Assembly (NCBI RefSeq): GCF_900659615.1
Contig: NZ_CAACUY010000030.1
Span: 1-64,000, forward strand
DNA: 64,000 bases
Reading direction: 5' to 3'
Source: Actinomadura fibrosa
GTDB lineage: Bacteria > Actinomycetota > Actinomycetes > Streptosporangiales > Streptosporangiaceae
The notes under the pieces: generated by a model
Databases searched by the model: none
The model's input: only the letters and a program-made list of their open reading frames with translations
Told to the model about the DNA's origin: nothing
Shown here: one piece after another, positions 34,328-43,646 of the stretch
Position numbering within the stretch: position 1 is the first letter of the stretch
Layout of the letters: each line of letters opens with the position of its first letter
Position numbers and translations under genes: made by a program

Positions 34328-34558
34328 TCAGCTCGTGTCGACCGAGCGCTGCTGGCCCGGGTAGCCGGGCTTCTGGGCGGGCAGGCCGGCCATCTCGTCG
34401 TCGAGCGTTCCGGCGGTGAGGGGCCGCGCCGGGGGCTCGCCTGACTCCGTGGTCTCCTCGTCTTCGGGTTCGCGGTCCACCGGGCCGCCCGCGTTGACGC
34501 CCTGCGGCTCGACGAGGGTGCCTTTGGTGTCCGCCTCATCCGGTTTGTTCCAAGACAT
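34328..34558 (-). CDS. Small hydrophilic protein of unknown function
   Basis: A 76-residue acidic, Pro/Gly/Glu-rich protein (PVDREPEDEETTESGEPPAR) without predicted helix-rich core, membrane segment or known motif, probably disordered. The ATG follows GGTGGG. It lies tail-to-tail with the MarR gene, one base apart, and 37 nt downstream of the amidase. Typical of short conserved actinobacterial proteins, but I cannot name it. Confidence 0.55.
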   Translation of the reverse strand: MSWNKPDEADTKGTLVEPQGVNAGGPVDREPEDEETTESGEPPARPLTAGTLDDEMAGLPAQKPGYPGQQRSVDTS

Positions 34559-34595
34559 CCCACCGATCTACCCACTCCGCGAACTTGAACCGGCC

Positions 34596-35708
34596 TCAGG
34601 TCAGGACGGCCTCCAGGGCCGCGGCCGCACCGCAGAGCCGCTCCTCGGCGCCGGCGGGCCCGATGAGCTGGACGGACGCGGGCAGGTGCGAACCGGGGAG
34701 CGGGACGGGCAGGGCGAACGCGGGCAGCCCGGCCACGTTGATCGGCCCGGTCAGCATGGTTAGGACGAGGTCGGCGTCCTCGTCCTCGGTGAGTTCGGGG
34801 GCGACGGTGGTCAGGACGGGCAGCGCGATCACGCCGTGCCGGGCCAGGATGCCGTCCAGCTCGGCGCGGAGTGCCTTCTGGACGCTCGCGGCCCAGTCCA
34901 AGCGGCCTTCGGCGAGGTCCCGCAGTTCGTGCAGGCGCCGGTACATGCGGGCGCTGATCTTGGACGGGTCGTCGAGGAGCGGCGCGTTCTGGCGGTACGC
35001 CTCGTCGCCGATGAAGACGCCGTTCGCCATGGCGGCGTCGGCGTAGTGCGCGGACGTGACGTCGGTGATCGGGCCGAGGCGCCGCAGGGCGTCGTCGACG
35101 GCGGCGTCGATCGCCGGGTCCGCACCCGGGACGCGGAGGCGCGCGATCGGTTCGCCCGGCTCGTACGGGACGGGCGCGAAGCCCGGTTCGATCAGGTCCA
35201 TGCCGAGGACGACGGCGGCGACGTCGCGTCCCATCGGGCCGACGGTGTCGAGGGTCGGCGACAGCGGGTACACGCCGTCGAGGGGGACGCGGCCGTTCGT
35301 CGTCTTGAGGGACGCGATGCCGCAGCAGGCCGCCGGGATGCGGACGGAGCCCGCGGTGTCGGTGCCGAACGCGACGTCCGCCTCGCCGGTGGCGACGGCG
35401 ACCGCCGATCCGCTGGACGAACCGCCCGGCATCCGGGACGGGTCCAGGGGGTTGACCGGGGTGCCGGACCACGGGTTGACGCCGTCGGCGCCCAGGCAGA
35501 ACTCCGTCAGGTTGGTCTTCCCGACGATGCGGGCGCCGCGGGCGCGGGCCGATGCCACGACCGGGGCGTCCGCGGCGGCGGGCGCGGCCCGTCCGGCCAC
35601 CGCCTCGCTGCCGGCGGTGGTCGGCAGCCCGGCCACGTCGATGGCGTCCTTCACCGCCAGCCGGGGCCCGTCGCCCGGCGCATCCGTTCGGAGGATCCAC
35701 GTCGTCAT
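34596..35708 (-). CDS. Amidase signature family enzyme
   Basis: A 370-residue amidase with the Ser-cisSer-Lys triad. Lys is in LAVKDAIDVAG (residue about 20), the Gly/Ser-rich motif MPGGSSSGSAVAVATGEAD holds the cis-Ser, and FGTDTAGSVRIPAACCG holds the catalytic Ser. It is shorter than the usual 450-500 residues and lacks long C-terminal insertions. The substrate may be an amide, urea derivative or nitrile product and cannot be deduced. It is not accompanied by gatB/gatC, so it is not the tRNA amidotransferase. Confidence 0.9.
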   Translation of the reverse strand: MTTWILRTDAPGDGPRLAVKDAIDVAGLPTTAGSEAVAGRAAPAAADAPVVASARARGARIVGKTNLTEFCLGADGVNPWSGTPVNPLDPSRMPGGSSSGSAVAVATGEADVAFGTDTAGSVRIPAACCGIASLKTTNGRVPLDGVYPLSPTLDTVGPMGRDVAAVVLGMDLIEPGFAPVPYEPGEPIARLRVPGADPAIDAAVDDALRRLGPITDVTSAHYADAAMANGVFIGDEAYRQNAPLLDDPSKISARMYRRLHELRDLAEGRLDWAASVQKALRAELDGILARHGVIALPVLTTVAPELTEDEDADLVLTMLTGPINVAGLPAFALPVPLPGSHLPASVQLIGPAGAEERLCGAAAALEAVLT

Positions 35709-35750
35709 CAGTGGATCATCGCGAATTCCGGCCGCCGAACGCCAGAGGCC

Positions 35751-37514
35751 TCAGCCGACGTCCTCCGCGAGCATCAGCCACTCCTCCTCGACCTGCGCGG
35801 ACTCGGCCTGGATCTCGCGGAGGCGGCCGTCGAGCTCCTGGAGCTTGGCGTAGTCGGTGGCGTGCGCGGCGAGCTGCTCGTGCAGCTCCGCCTCCTGCTT
35901 GGCGAGCTTGTCCAGGCGCCGTTCGAGCCGGTCGAGCTCCTTGCGGGCCTTCCAGTCCTGGCCGCCCTTCGGCGGGGCGGGCGGGGCCGGCGCGGCGGCT
36001 TCGCGGGTCGGCGCGGTCCCGGCGGCGCGGCGCTCCAGGTACTCGTCGACGCCGCCGGGCAGCAGCGACACGCGCCCGTCCCCGAGCAGCGCGACGACGT
36101 GGTCGGTGATGCGCTCCAGGAAGTACCGGTCGTGGCTGACGACGACGAGGGTGCCGGGCCAGCCGTCGAGGAGGTCCTCGACCTCGGTGAGCGTCTCGAT
36201 GTCGAGGTCGTTGGTGGGCTCGTCCAGCAGCAGGACGTTCGGCTCGCCCATGAGGAGCCGGAGGACCTGGAGGCGCCGCCGCTCGCCGCCGGAGAGGTCC
36301 CCGACGGGCGTCCACTGGCGGTCGCCCTGGAAGCCGAGCCGTTCGAGGAGCTGGCTCGCGGTCCATTCGCGCTTGCCGACGGTGATCCGGCGCTGGATCT
36401 CCTCCACCGACTCCAGCACGCGCCTGGACGGGTCGAGCTCCTCCAGGTTCTGCGACAGGTGCGCCAGCTGGACGGTCTTGCCGCGGACCACCTTGCCGGA
36501 CACCGGCTTCACCGACCCGTCCAGCAGCCGGAGGAGGGTGCTCTTGCCGCTGCCGTTGACGCCGACGAGCCCGACGCGGTCGCCGGGACCGAGGCGCCAG
36601 GTCATGCGCTCGAAGATGTCGCGCGCGGCCTCGCCCTCGCCGACCCGGACGGTCACGTCCTCCACGTCGTACACGGTCTTGCCGAGGCGCGCCGTCGCGA
36701 ACCGGGTCAGCTCGACCGAGTCGCGCAGCGGCGGCTCGTCGGCGATCAGCGCCTGCGCCGCGTCCACCCGGAACTTCGGCTTGGACGTGCGGGCCTGCGG
36801 GCCGCGGCGCAGCCACGCGAGCTCCTTGCGGAGCAGGTTCTGCCGCTTCGCCTCCGTCGCCGCCGCGATCCGGGACCGCTCGGCCTTCGCCAGCACGTAC
36901 GCCGAGTAGCCGCCCTCGTAGCGCTCGACACGCCCGTCCACGACCTCCCAGGTCCGCTCGGTGACCTCGTCGAGGAACCAGCGGTCGTGCGTGACGACCA
37001 GCAGCGCGACCCGGCGGCCCTTCAGGTGCCGGGCGAGCCAGTCGATCGCCTCGATGTCGAGGTGGTTGGTGGGCTCGTCCAGGATCAGCAGGTCGGACTC
37101 GGGGACGAGCAGCCGCGCCAGCGCGACGCGGCGCCGCTCCCCGCCCGACATCCCGGCGAGCGGCGCGTCCAGGTCGAGGCCGGCGAGCAGGCCGCCGAGG
37201 ATCTCGCGGACGCGGGTGTCGCCCGCCCACTCGTGCTCGGCCCGGTCGCCCAGCACCACGGACCGCACCGTCGCGTCCGCGGCGAACTCGTCGCGCTGGG
37301 TGAGGTAGCCGAGCCGGAGCCCGCGGGCATGGGTGACGCGCCCGCCGTCGGGTTCGGTCTCCCGCGCGAGGACGGACACGAGCGTGCTCTTGCCGCCGCC
37401 GTTGCGCCCGACGACGCCCACGCGGTCGCCGTCGTCCAGCCCGAGGGACACCCCGTCGAGCAGCGGCTTGGGCCCGTAGGCCTTGGCGACGTTCTCAAGA
37501 TTGATCAGATTCAC
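35751..37514 (-). CDS. ABC-F family ATPase
   Basis: A 587-residue soluble protein with two ABC domains and no membrane part. Domain 1 has GRNGGGKST (about 36-44), MSGGERRRVALARLL and LLILDEPTNHLDIEA. Domain 2 has GVNGSGKST (about 320), LSGGERRRLQVLRLL and VLLLDEPTNDLDIET. The linker between them and a C-terminal coiled coil (about 515-587) suggest the Uup/EttA type that acts on the ribosome or, in some members, gives antibiotic resistance. The start is a GTG at 37514. It lies downstream of ispE on the same strand. Confidence 0.93.
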   Translation of the reverse strand: MNLINLENVAKAYGPKPLLDGVSLGLDDGDRVGVVGRNGGGKSTLVSVLARETEPDGGRVTHARGLRLGYLTQRDEFAADATVRSVVLGDRAEHEWAGDTRVREILGGLLAGLDLDAPLAGMSGGERRRVALARLLVPESDLLILDEPTNHLDIEAIDWLARHLKGRRVALLVVTHDRWFLDEVTERTWEVVDGRVERYEGGYSAYVLAKAERSRIAAATEAKRQNLLRKELAWLRRGPQARTSKPKFRVDAAQALIADEPPLRDSVELTRFATARLGKTVYDVEDVTVRVGEGEAARDIFERMTWRLGPGDRVGLVGVNGSGKSTLLRLLDGSVKPVSGKVVRGKTVQLAHLSQNLEELDPSRRVLESVEEIQRRITVGKREWTASQLLERLGFQGDRQWTPVGDLSGGERRRLQVLRLLMGEPNVLLLDEPTNDLDIETLTEVEDLLDGWPGTLVVVSHDRYFLERITDHVVALLGDGRVSLLPGGVDEYLERRAAGTAPTREAAAPAPPAPPKGGQDWKARKELDRLERRLDKLAKQEAELHEQLAAHATDYAKLQELDGRLREIQAESAQVEEEWLMLAEDVG

Positions 37515-37594
37515 GACGCCTCCCAGCCTATTGCCCCGGACGAACCGCTCGCGCGGCCCCGCACGGCACTTCGCGGGACGCCGGGTGCCGGGGA

Positions 37595-37897
37595 TCAGGC
37601 GGGCGGCGGGCCCGCCGGGGAGTCGCCCGGATACTGCTGGCCGGGGTACTGCTGCCCAGGCTGTTGCTGGCCCGGCGGCTGCTGGCCTCCGTACTGCTGG
37701 CCCGGGTACTGCTGGCCCGGCGGATACTGGCCCGGGTACTGCTGGCCGTAGCCGGGCTGCGGCGGGCCGTAGCCCGGCGGTGGCTGCGTGCGCTTCCGGT
37801 TGCCGTTCGCCACCACGATGATCATCACCACGGCGCCGACGAGGGCGAGCAGGACGATCACGATGAGCAGGAGCACGGCGAGGCTCAACACATCCAC
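37595..37897 (-). CDS. Small membrane protein with Pro-Gly-Gln-Gln-Tyr repeats
   Basis: A 100-residue protein. One N-terminal membrane helix (AVLLLIVIVLLALVGAVVMI) is followed by a basic NRKRT stop and a low-complexity tail of PGQQYPGQQ-like repeats to the end. The tail is likely cytoplasmic or surface-exposed and disordered. The DNA repeats a TACTGCTGGCCCGG-like unit. GTG at 37897 is the listed start; GTG at 37891 has better spacing from GAGGAA. Function unknown. Confidence 0.7.
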   Translation of the reverse strand: MDVLSLAVLLLIVIVLLALVGAVVMIIVVANGNRKRTQPPPGYGPPQPGYGQQYPGQYPPGQQYPGQQYGGQQPPGQQQPGQQYPGQQYPGDSPAGPPPA

Positions 37898-37973
37898 TTC
37901 CTCACGCTCGACCTTGGGCCCTCGCGGCCGTTACGGGTGCGGCCACGATACCCGCGCGTCCGGGGAAGCGGGC

Positions 37974-38903
37974 TCAGACGACGGTGGCGCCGGGGACGGG
38001 GCCGGCGGCGACGACGACCTGCTCGGCGACGCCCGCGCCGTCCAGCTCGGCGGCGAGGTCGGCGGCGTGCTCCTCGTTGGCGACGAGGAAGGCGCAGGTG
38101 GGGCCGGAACCGGACACGATCGCCCCGGCGGCGCCGAACTCGCGGCCCGCGGCGAGCGTCCGGCGCAGGGAAGGGCGGAGCGACAGCGCGGCGGCCTGGA
38201 GGTCGTTGTCGAGCGCGGCGCCGAGGTTCTTGGCGTCGCCGGTGGCGAGCGCGGTCATGAGGTCCTCGGAGACGCGGGGCCAAGCGGCGGCGCGGCCCTG
38301 GGCCTCGCGGAGGCGGTCGCACTCGGCGTAGACGGCGGGCGTGGACAGGCCGCCGTCGGCGGTGGCGAACACCCAGTGGAACGTCCCGCGGGCGAGGGCG
38401 GGGGTGAGCCGCTCGCCGCGCCCGACGCCGATCGCGGTGCCGCCGAGGAGCGCGAACGGGACGTCGCTGCCGAGCTCGGCGCCGAGCTCCATGAGGTCGT
38501 CGCGGGTGAGGGCGGGCCGGTCACGGTCGTCCCAGAGCCGCGCGCAGGCGACGAGCGCGGCGGCGGCGTCGGCGCTGCCGCCGGCCATGCCGCCCGCGAC
38601 GGGGATGGCCTTGCGGATCCGCAGCGCCACGGCGGGTTCGACGCCGAGCCGGGCGGCGACGAGCCGGGCCGCGCGGGCGGCGAGGTTGCCGTCGTCGGTG
38701 GGGACGCCGCCGACCGCCACGCGGGAGTGCGGCGCGGCCTCGACGGTGAGCCGCAGCCCGTCGGCGGGCGTGGCCGTCACCTCGTCGAACAGCGAGACGG
38801 CGTGGAACACGTTGACGAGGTCGTGGTAGCCGTCGGCGCGGACCGGGCCCACGCTGAGCTGAAGGTTGACCTTGGCGGGGACGCGTACGCTCACTGCGGT
38901 CAC
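37974..38903 (-). CDS. ispE: 4-diphosphocytidyl-2-C-methyl-D-erythritol kinase
   Basis: A 309-residue GHMP kinase of the MEP isoprenoid pathway, phosphorylating CDP-ME at the 2-position. Motifs are VRVPAKVNLQLSVGPVRADG near the N-terminus, the ATP loop PVAGGMAGGSADAAAAL (about 96-112) and the C-terminal AAGAIVSGSGPTCAFLV. The GTG at 38903 is chosen because earlier in-frame codons give a non-conserved N-terminus, though the ribosome-binding site is weak. It belongs to the conserved rpf-rsmA-ispE group, here interrupted by a glycosidase-like gene. Confidence 0.94.
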   Translation of the reverse strand: MTAVSVRVPAKVNLQLSVGPVRADGYHDLVNVFHAVSLFDEVTATPADGLRLTVEAAPHSRVAVGGVPTDDGNLAARAARLVAARLGVEPAVALRIRKAIPVAGGMAGGSADAAAALVACARLWDDRDRPALTRDDLMELGAELGSDVPFALLGGTAIGVGRGERLTPALARGTFHWVFATADGGLSTPAVYAECDRLREAQGRAAAWPRVSEDLMTALATGDAKNLGAALDNDLQAAALSLRPSLRRTLAAGREFGAAGAIVSGSGPTCAFLVANEEHAADLAAELDGAGVAEQVVVAAGPVPGATVV

Positions 38904-38996
38904 GTCACGGAAGCGTACGGGAACGCGAGCGTGACCATGGACGCGGGTGCCGATCACCCGGGCGGCCCGCCGCGGCCGCCCGGCCGGGCGGGACGG

Positions 38997-40157
38997 TCAG
39001 CCGCCCGGGGTCACGGGGAGGTTGCGGGGGTTGAAGTAGGGCGTGGTCGCGAGCTCGCGGAGGGCGGAGACGGCGCGCTTGTCGCCGGTCACCGAGAAGG
39101 CGCGGCGGTCGTCGCGGGCGTCCTCGCGCTGCTCGTCGGAGTTGAAGTAGACGACGGCCTTGACCTGCGGGTCCTGGAGGGTCCTGGACGCGGCGCGGAG
39201 CCACTCGGCGCGGCGTCCGGCGTAGGCCTTCGGGACGCCGAACTCGGCGATCATGATGGGCTTCGGCCGGTCCCGGGCCCACTGCAGGAACAGCTTCACG
39301 GCCTCGGACAGGTCGCGGTAGTCGTAGTCGCCGCCCGGCTGGGCGTCGGCGCAGATCCAGTCGACCTCGTCGTCGCCCGGGTAGTAGGAGCCGGCGTTGC
39401 CGGAGCCGAAGCCGCGCGCGGACGGGCACCACACCCAGGCGACGTTGTCGACCCTCTCCTGCGTGAAGATCGCGCGCAGGTGCTTCCAGGCGGCGATGTA
39501 GTCGGCCGCGGTGTGCACGCGCTCCCGCGTGCTGGCCTTGTCCATGTCCCGCGACCAGCGGAGGAAGACCGGCTTGCCGGTGGCCTTGATGGCGCGGGCG
39601 CGGGTGCGGATGAGGTCGTCGTAGGTGCCCTTGACGATGTCCCTGGTGTCGCCGCCGGCCCAGGTGAGCAGCAGGTAGCGGTTGCCGCCGAGGACGGAGG
39701 TGTCGAGGTCGGCGGGGAACGGCGCCTTCCAGCCCCGGTAGCTCTGCACGATGTCGAGCTGGCGGCCGAGCTCGTTCTCGAACCCGACGACGGAGGCCAT
39801 GCCGGGCTTGTCGACGTCCTTGCCGGTCGGCTTGGCGGACGGGTGCCCCGTCGCGGAGGGGCTGCCGGACGCGCCGTCCGACGGGTCGTCCGAGGGTGAG
39901 GCCGACGGGGAGCCGGACGGGGCGCGTTTCCTGGCGTCCTCCGGTGGGACCCAGGCGCCGAAGTAGGCGCCCTTGGCCGGGGGCGTCGGGGCGACACCGG
40001 CCCGGGCGGTCGTCGTGATCTTGGGTGCCGCGCCCGCGCCGCTACTGCACCCGGCCGCGGCCGCCAGTGCCGCCAGCGCCGTGACCAGCGCCGCCGGCAC
40101 GATCGGCGCCCTCGCGGGCACCCCCGCCCGCGTCGTCCGCGAACGCGCCTTCACCAT
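38997..40157 (-). CDS. GH26-like lipoprotein inserted between rsmA and ispE
   Basis: A 386-residue lipoprotein with lipobox LAAAAGC (Cys37) and a Ser/Pro/Asp-rich linker (about 75-125). The TIM-barrel domain from about 130 is related to GH26 mannanase-type enzymes. Segments are [15 protein letters not shown] (about 235), [29 protein letters not shown] and [11 protein letters not shown] with the probable nucleophile Glu. Where active GH26 enzymes carry an H-E-M-N acid/base motif this protein has R-D-M-D, so activity is doubtful or altered. The ATG has GGAGGACG just upstream and overlaps the 3' end of rsmA by 116 nt. Likely exported, with a possible role in cell-wall or exopolysaccharide turnover. 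Confidence 0.75.
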   Translation of the reverse strand: MVKARSRTTRAGVPARAPIVPAALVTALAALAAAAGCSSGAGAAPKITTTARAGVAPTPPAKGAYFGAWVPPEDARKRAPSGSPSASPSDDPSDGASGSPSATGHPSAKPTGKDVDKPGMASVVGFENELGRQLDIVQSYRGWKAPFPADLDTSVLGGNRYLLLTWAGGDTRDIVKGTYDDLIRTRARAIKATGKPVFLRWSRDMDKASTRERVHTAADYIAAWKHLRAIFTQERVDNVAWVWCPSARGFGSGNAGSYYPGDDEVDWICADAQPGGDYDYRDLSEAVKLFLQWARDRPKPIMIAEFGVPKAYAGRRAEWLRAASRTLQDPQVKAVVYFNSDEQREDARDDRRAFSVTGDKRAVSALRELATTPYFNPRNLPVTPGG

Positions 40158-41085
40158 CGTCCTCCGACTCTTCCCGCTCGGATGCGCCCCCGGGAGCAGT
40201 GGCCGCGGGCGCTGGGGGAACACCCTCCCCGACGGGGGAACCATACTCGGCAATACGGGCGAAGGCGGCCACGTCCAGCGCTTCGCCCCGCGCTCGCGGA
40301 TCGACGCCCGCGGCGCGCAGCGCGTGCTCGGCCGCCGCCGCGGAGCCGGCCCAGCCCGCGAGGGCGGCGCGCAGCGTCTTGCGGCGCTGCGCGAACGCGG
40401 CGTCGACCACGGCGAAGACCTGCTCGCGGGTCGCGGTGGTGGGCGGCGGGTCGTGCCGGGTGAACGCGACGAGGCCGGAGTCGACGTTCGGGGCGGGCCA
40501 GAACACCGCGCGCCCGACGGGTCCGGCCCGGCGGGCGTCGCCGTACCAGGCGAGCTTCACCGACGGCACGCCGTAGATCTTGGAGCCGGGCGGGGCGACC
40601 ATCCGGTCGGCGACCTCGGCCTGCACCATGACCAGGGCGCGCCGCAGCGACGGCAGGACGGCCAGCAGGTGCAGGACGACCGGGACCGCGACGTTGTAGG
40701 GCAGGTTCGCGACCAGCGCGGTCGGCGCGGGCCCGGGAATCTCTGTGATCTTCATCGCGTCGGCCCGGACGACCTCCAGCCGGCCGGCGAGCTCCGGCGC
40801 CCGCGCCGCGACCGTGGCGGGCAGCTCGGCGGCCAGCGGCGGGTCGATCTCGACCGCGACGACGCGCCGCGCCGCGGGCAGCAGCGCCAGCGTCAGCGAC
40901 CCGAGCCCGGGGCCGACCTCGATGACGACGTCGTCGTCCTCCAGGCCGGCCGAGCGGACGATCCGCCGGACGGTGTTCGCGTCGATGACGAAGTTCTGCC
41001 CGAGCGTCTTCGTCGGCCTGATCCCCAGCCGCTCCGCCAGCGCGCGCACGTCCGCCGGTCCGAGCAGTCCCCGTGTCTCCCCCAC
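40042..41085 (-). CDS. rsmA: 16S rRNA (A1518/A1519-N6,N6) dimethyltransferase
   Basis: A 347-residue KsgA/RsmA protein. [16 protein letters not shown] (about 29-44), the SAM loop [16 protein letters not shown] (about 54-69), the VRADAMKI segment and the catalytic [13 protein letters not shown] (about 124-136) are all present. The usual core ends near residue 290. A Gly/Ala/Glu-rich tail of about 50 residues is unusual and is encoded in the stretch that overlaps the next gene's signal peptide, so the tail may be a by-product of a missing stop codon. It starts 18 nt after the rpf-like stop, as in the conserved rpfB-ksgA operon. Confidence 0.94.
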   Translation of the reverse strand: MGETRGLLGPADVRALAERLGIRPTKTLGQNFVIDANTVRRIVRSAGLEDDDVVIEVGPGLGSLTLALLPAARRVVAVEIDPPLAAELPATVAARAPELAGRLEVVRADAMKITEIPGPAPTALVANLPYNVAVPVVLHLLAVLPSLRRALVMVQAEVADRMVAPPGSKIYGVPSVKLAWYGDARRAGPVGRAVFWPAPNVDSGLVAFTRHDPPPTTATREQVFAVVDAAFAQRRKTLRAALAGWAGSAAAAEHALRAAGVDPRARGEALDVAAFARIAEYGSPVGEGVPPAPAATAPGGASEREESEDDGEGAFADDAGGGAREGADRAGGAGHGAGGTGGRGRVQ

Positions 41086-41103
41086 CGGACAAGTCTCTCA
41101 GGC

Positions 41104-41910
41104 TCAGGAGAACAGGAACCGCCCGCAGTTGGGCCACTGCCCCTGCCAGCGGCCGTTCACCTTGTTGTAGAGCATCTGCGCGCGGTAGGTCTGCTCGGCG
41201 GCGCTGGCGTCGGACGGCTTGCCGGAGCCGCCGACCGACGCCCAGGACGACAGCGAGAACTGGTAGAGGCCGTAGTAGCCGGCGGGGTTCACGGCCTTGG
41301 GGTTGTTGTGGGACTCGCAGTTGGCGAGGCCGCGCCAGTTGAGGCTCGCGGCGGAGCCGCCCGCGGCGCCCTGCGGGCCGACGGCGAGGATCCGGGCGAC
41401 GGGCTTGCGCTTCACCTTCTCCGAGATGACGATCTTGACCTTCTTGCCCTTGCGCCGGGCGTACGCCGTCTGCACGATCTTCAGCCCCGGCCGGCCCTTG
41501 CGGAGCTCCTTCTCGCTGAACGGCGGCACCGACGAGCTCTTCTTCCTGATCGTCGGCGCGGGCGTCGCGACCTTCTTCGTGACGGGCGCGGTCAGCAGCC
41601 GCACGACCTTGATGACCTGCCCGGCCGGCCGGTCCCGCGGCGGCGCGACGAGGTCGTGCGGGCCGAGCTGGATCTTCGCCAGGTCCAGGACCTGCTGGAC
41701 GGTGGTGCCCGTGGTCATCGTCTCGGTCTTCTTCTTGTCGACCACGATGACGATCTTGCGGGGGGCGGGGGCGCTGGTCTTCGGGGGGTCCGCGACCGGC
41801 GCGCCGGTGGCTCCGGCCTTGCCGCCGGACCCGCCGCCGCCGCACGCGCCCGCCAGCAGCGCCGCCACCACCAGGACGGGGACCGCGGGGCTCTTCAGGA
41901 CTCGCCGCAC
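41104..41910 (-). CDS. Resuscitation-promoting factor (RpfB-like lipoprotein)
   Basis: A 268-residue cell-wall lytic enzyme that cleaves peptidoglycan and promotes regrowth. The signal has lipobox LLAGAC. A single DUF348-like domain (VVDKKKTETMTTGTTVQQVL) and a G5-like domain (PGLKIVQTAYARRKGKKVKI) precede the C-terminal transglycosylase domain at about 190-268 (LNWRGLANCESHNNP, catalytic Glu in CESH; GYYGLYQFSLSSWASVGG). Mycobacterial RpfB has three DUF348 repeats, so this is a shorter version. The GTG at 41910 has GGAGGAACACG directly upstream. It heads the rsmA/GH26/ispE run. Confidence 0.93.
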   Translation of the reverse strand: MRRVLKSPAVPVLVVAALLAGACGGGGSGGKAGATGAPVADPPKTSAPAPRKIVIVVDKKKTETMTTGTTVQQVLDLAKIQLGPHDLVAPPRDRPAGQVIKVVRLLTAPVTKKVATPAPTIRKKSSSVPPFSEKELRKGRPGLKIVQTAYARRKGKKVKIVISEKVKRKPVARILAVGPQGAAGGSAASLNWRGLANCESHNNPKAVNPAGYYGLYQFSLSSWASVGGSGKPSDASAAEQTYRAQMLYNKVNGRWQGQWPNCGRFLFS

Positions 41911-42031
41911 CGTGTTCCTCCAGGAACGGACGGGCTCGGGGGCGCCCGTCACCGCGCAGAGAGTAGAGGGAGGCGGCCGTCGCCCGCCACCTCAACGGGA
42001 TTACTCCGTCCGGGAAACGGCGTATCCGCGG

Positions 42032-42763
42032 TCAGCGCGACAGCAGCGCCAGGTGCTCCTGGCGCACGAGATCGAAGCGGAGGGCCAGCGACACGAGCGC
42101 GGCGCGCTGCCAGTCGGCCTTCGCGGCGCGCCCGGCCGCGGGCTCGGGGACGCGCAGCTTCACCGACGCCAGGTAGTCGATGTGGAAGGCGACGGCGGAC
42201 CGGGTGAGGCCGCCGCAGCCGGGGACGGCGGCGAGCCGCCTGATGATCTCCGGGACGGACGGGACGGCCGCGCCGGGCCCGTCCCGCAGCCGGGGCTCGC
42301 AGAGCGCGACGAGCACGAGGAAGTACGTGGCGGTCACGTCCAGCGGGAAGGGGACGACGGTCGTGCCGCTCACGTCGGGGTCGGGGGCGTCCGGGTCGGC
42401 GAACATCTGCCCCGGCGCGAACACGAGGAAGGAGACCGGGCCCGTCTCCGCCGGCAGCAGGACGCGGGAGAACTCGAACGGGACGGGCATCCGCAGGCGG
42501 CGGGGCGGGACCCTGACGAACTCCCCGTCGCCTTCGGGGTTCTCCACGACGTAGGCGGTGGCGCGGCTGAGGTTGCTGATCAGCCAGTGGTCGTCCACGG
42601 CGCGGATGCGCCCGGCGAGGCGGGACACGCCGGGCTCGTCGAAGGCCAGGTCGACGGGCTGGTCGGCCGAGCCGCGCCCGAACGTGAGCTGCCCGCCGGG
42701 CCGCAGCTCCCGCGCCGCGGCCTGCGGGCCGTCGCCCGCGGCCCGCACGATGATCCCCGGCAT
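42032..42763 (-). CDS. FHA-domain protein
   Basis: A 243-residue cytosolic protein. Residues about 20-100 form a forkhead-associated phosphothreonine-binding domain (TFGRGSADQPVDLAFDEPGV, SRLAGRI, then LISNLSRATAYVV). The C-terminal half (about 140-243) is alpha-helical and looks like a winged-helix domain (PSVPEIIRRLAAVPGCGGLT, HIDYLASVKLRV). Such FHA-plus-helical proteins occur near Ser/Thr kinases in actinobacteria, but no kinase is adjacent. The ATG follows GGAAGGAGAGG. It lies between tatD and the rpf-like gene. Confidence 0.8.
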   Translation of the reverse strand: MPGIIVRAAGDGPQAAARELRPGGQLTFGRGSADQPVDLAFDEPGVSRLAGRIRAVDDHWLISNLSRATAYVVENPEGDGEFVRVPPRRLRMPVPFEFSRVLLPAETGPVSFLVFAPGQMFADPDAPDPDVSGTTVVPFPLDVTATYFLVLVALCEPRLRDGPGAAVPSVPEIIRRLAAVPGCGGLTRSAVAFHIDYLASVKLRVPEPAAGRAAKADWQRAALVSLALRFDLVRQEHLALLSR

Positions 42764-42818
42764 GGGGCGCCTCTCCTTCCTCTCCGCCGGGACCGGCCGC
42801 CCCGGTCGGCGGGACGGG

Positions 42819-43646
42819 TCACCAGGGGCCGAAGACGCGCTCCCCCGTCGCCGCGATCGCGGCGCACAGGTCCGCGACGTCGACGTCCTTGACCTCCGCC
42901 ATCGCCCGGACGGTGTGCGGGATCAGGTACGAGGCGTTCGGCTTGCCGCGGTGCGGGATCGGCGTCAGGAACGGGGCGTCGGTCTCGACGAGCAGCAGGT
43001 CGAGCGGGGCGACCCGCAGCGCCTCGCGCAGCGGCTCGGCGTTCTTGAACGTCACGTTCCCGGCGAAGCTCATCACGTAGCCGCGCTCGGCGCAGACCTC
43101 CGCCATCGCGGCGTCGCCGGAGAAGCAGTGGAACACCACCTTCTCCGGCGCGCCCTCCTCGCGGAGGATCGCGAGGACGTCGTCGTGGGCCTCGCGGTCG
43201 TGGATGACCAGCGCCTTGCCGGTGCTCTTGGCGATCTCGATGTGGCCGCGGAACGACCGGTGCTGGTCGTCCTTGGGGGCCCAGTCCCGGTAGTAGTCGA
43301 GGCCGGTCTCGCCGATCGCGCGGACCTTCGGGTGCGCGGCGAGCGCGGCGATGTCGTCCAGGACGGCGTCGGAGATCCCCGTCGTCTCGTTCGGGTGCAT
43401 CGCCACGGCCGCGTACACGTCGTCGAACTCGTCGGCGGCGTCCACGGCGAACCGGGACGACGGCAGGTCGCAGCCGATCGTGACGATCCGCGCGATGCCC
43501 GCCGCCTTCGCCGCCGCGAGCTGCTCGCTCACCGGCGTCTCGACGATGTCGAGGTGGCAGTGGCTGTCGAACACGTCGGCGGGCAGCCGCTCCGGCAGCG
43601 GCGGGAAGACCCGCCCGGCCTGCCCGTTCCGGGTGCCGTCGGTCAC
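42819..43646 (-). CDS. tatD: TatD family metal-dependent hydrolase/DNase
   Basis: A 275-residue TIM-barrel hydrolase. Metal ligands are DSHCHLDI (about 21-28), the Glu in [13 protein letters not shown] (about 109-121), VIHDREAH and VFHCFSGD, with [20 protein letters not shown] near 215-234. TatD proteins act as 3'-5' exonucleases and D-aminoacyl-tRNA deacylase-like hydrolases. The GTG start overlaps the metG stop (GTGA). The metG-tatD-rpfB-ksgA neighbourhood is conserved in actinobacteria. Confidence 0.93.
   Translation of the reverse strand: MTDGTRNGQAGRVFPPLPERLPADVFDSHCHLDIVETPVSEQLAAAKAAGIARIVTIGCDLPSSRFAVDAADEFDDVYAAVAMHPNETTGISDAVLDDIAALAAHPKVRAIGETGLDYYRDWAPKDDQHRSFRGHIEIAKSTGKALVIHDREAHDDVLAILREEGAPEKVVFHCFSGDAAMAEVCAERGYVMSFAGNVTFKNAEPLREALRVAPLDLLLVETDAPFLTPIPHRGKPNASYLIPHTVRAMAEVKDVDVADLCAAIAATGERVFGPW

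Noticed and set aside
34328..35708. Amidase as GatA of a tRNA amidotransferase
   Set aside because: No gatB or gatC is nearby and the protein is about 100 residues shorter than GatA.
41911..42031. c-di-AMP (ydaO-type) riboswitch upstream of the rpf-like gene, as in some actinobacteria
   Set aside because: The gap is only about 120 nt and I do not see the conserved ydaO core. A covariance-model search would settle it.
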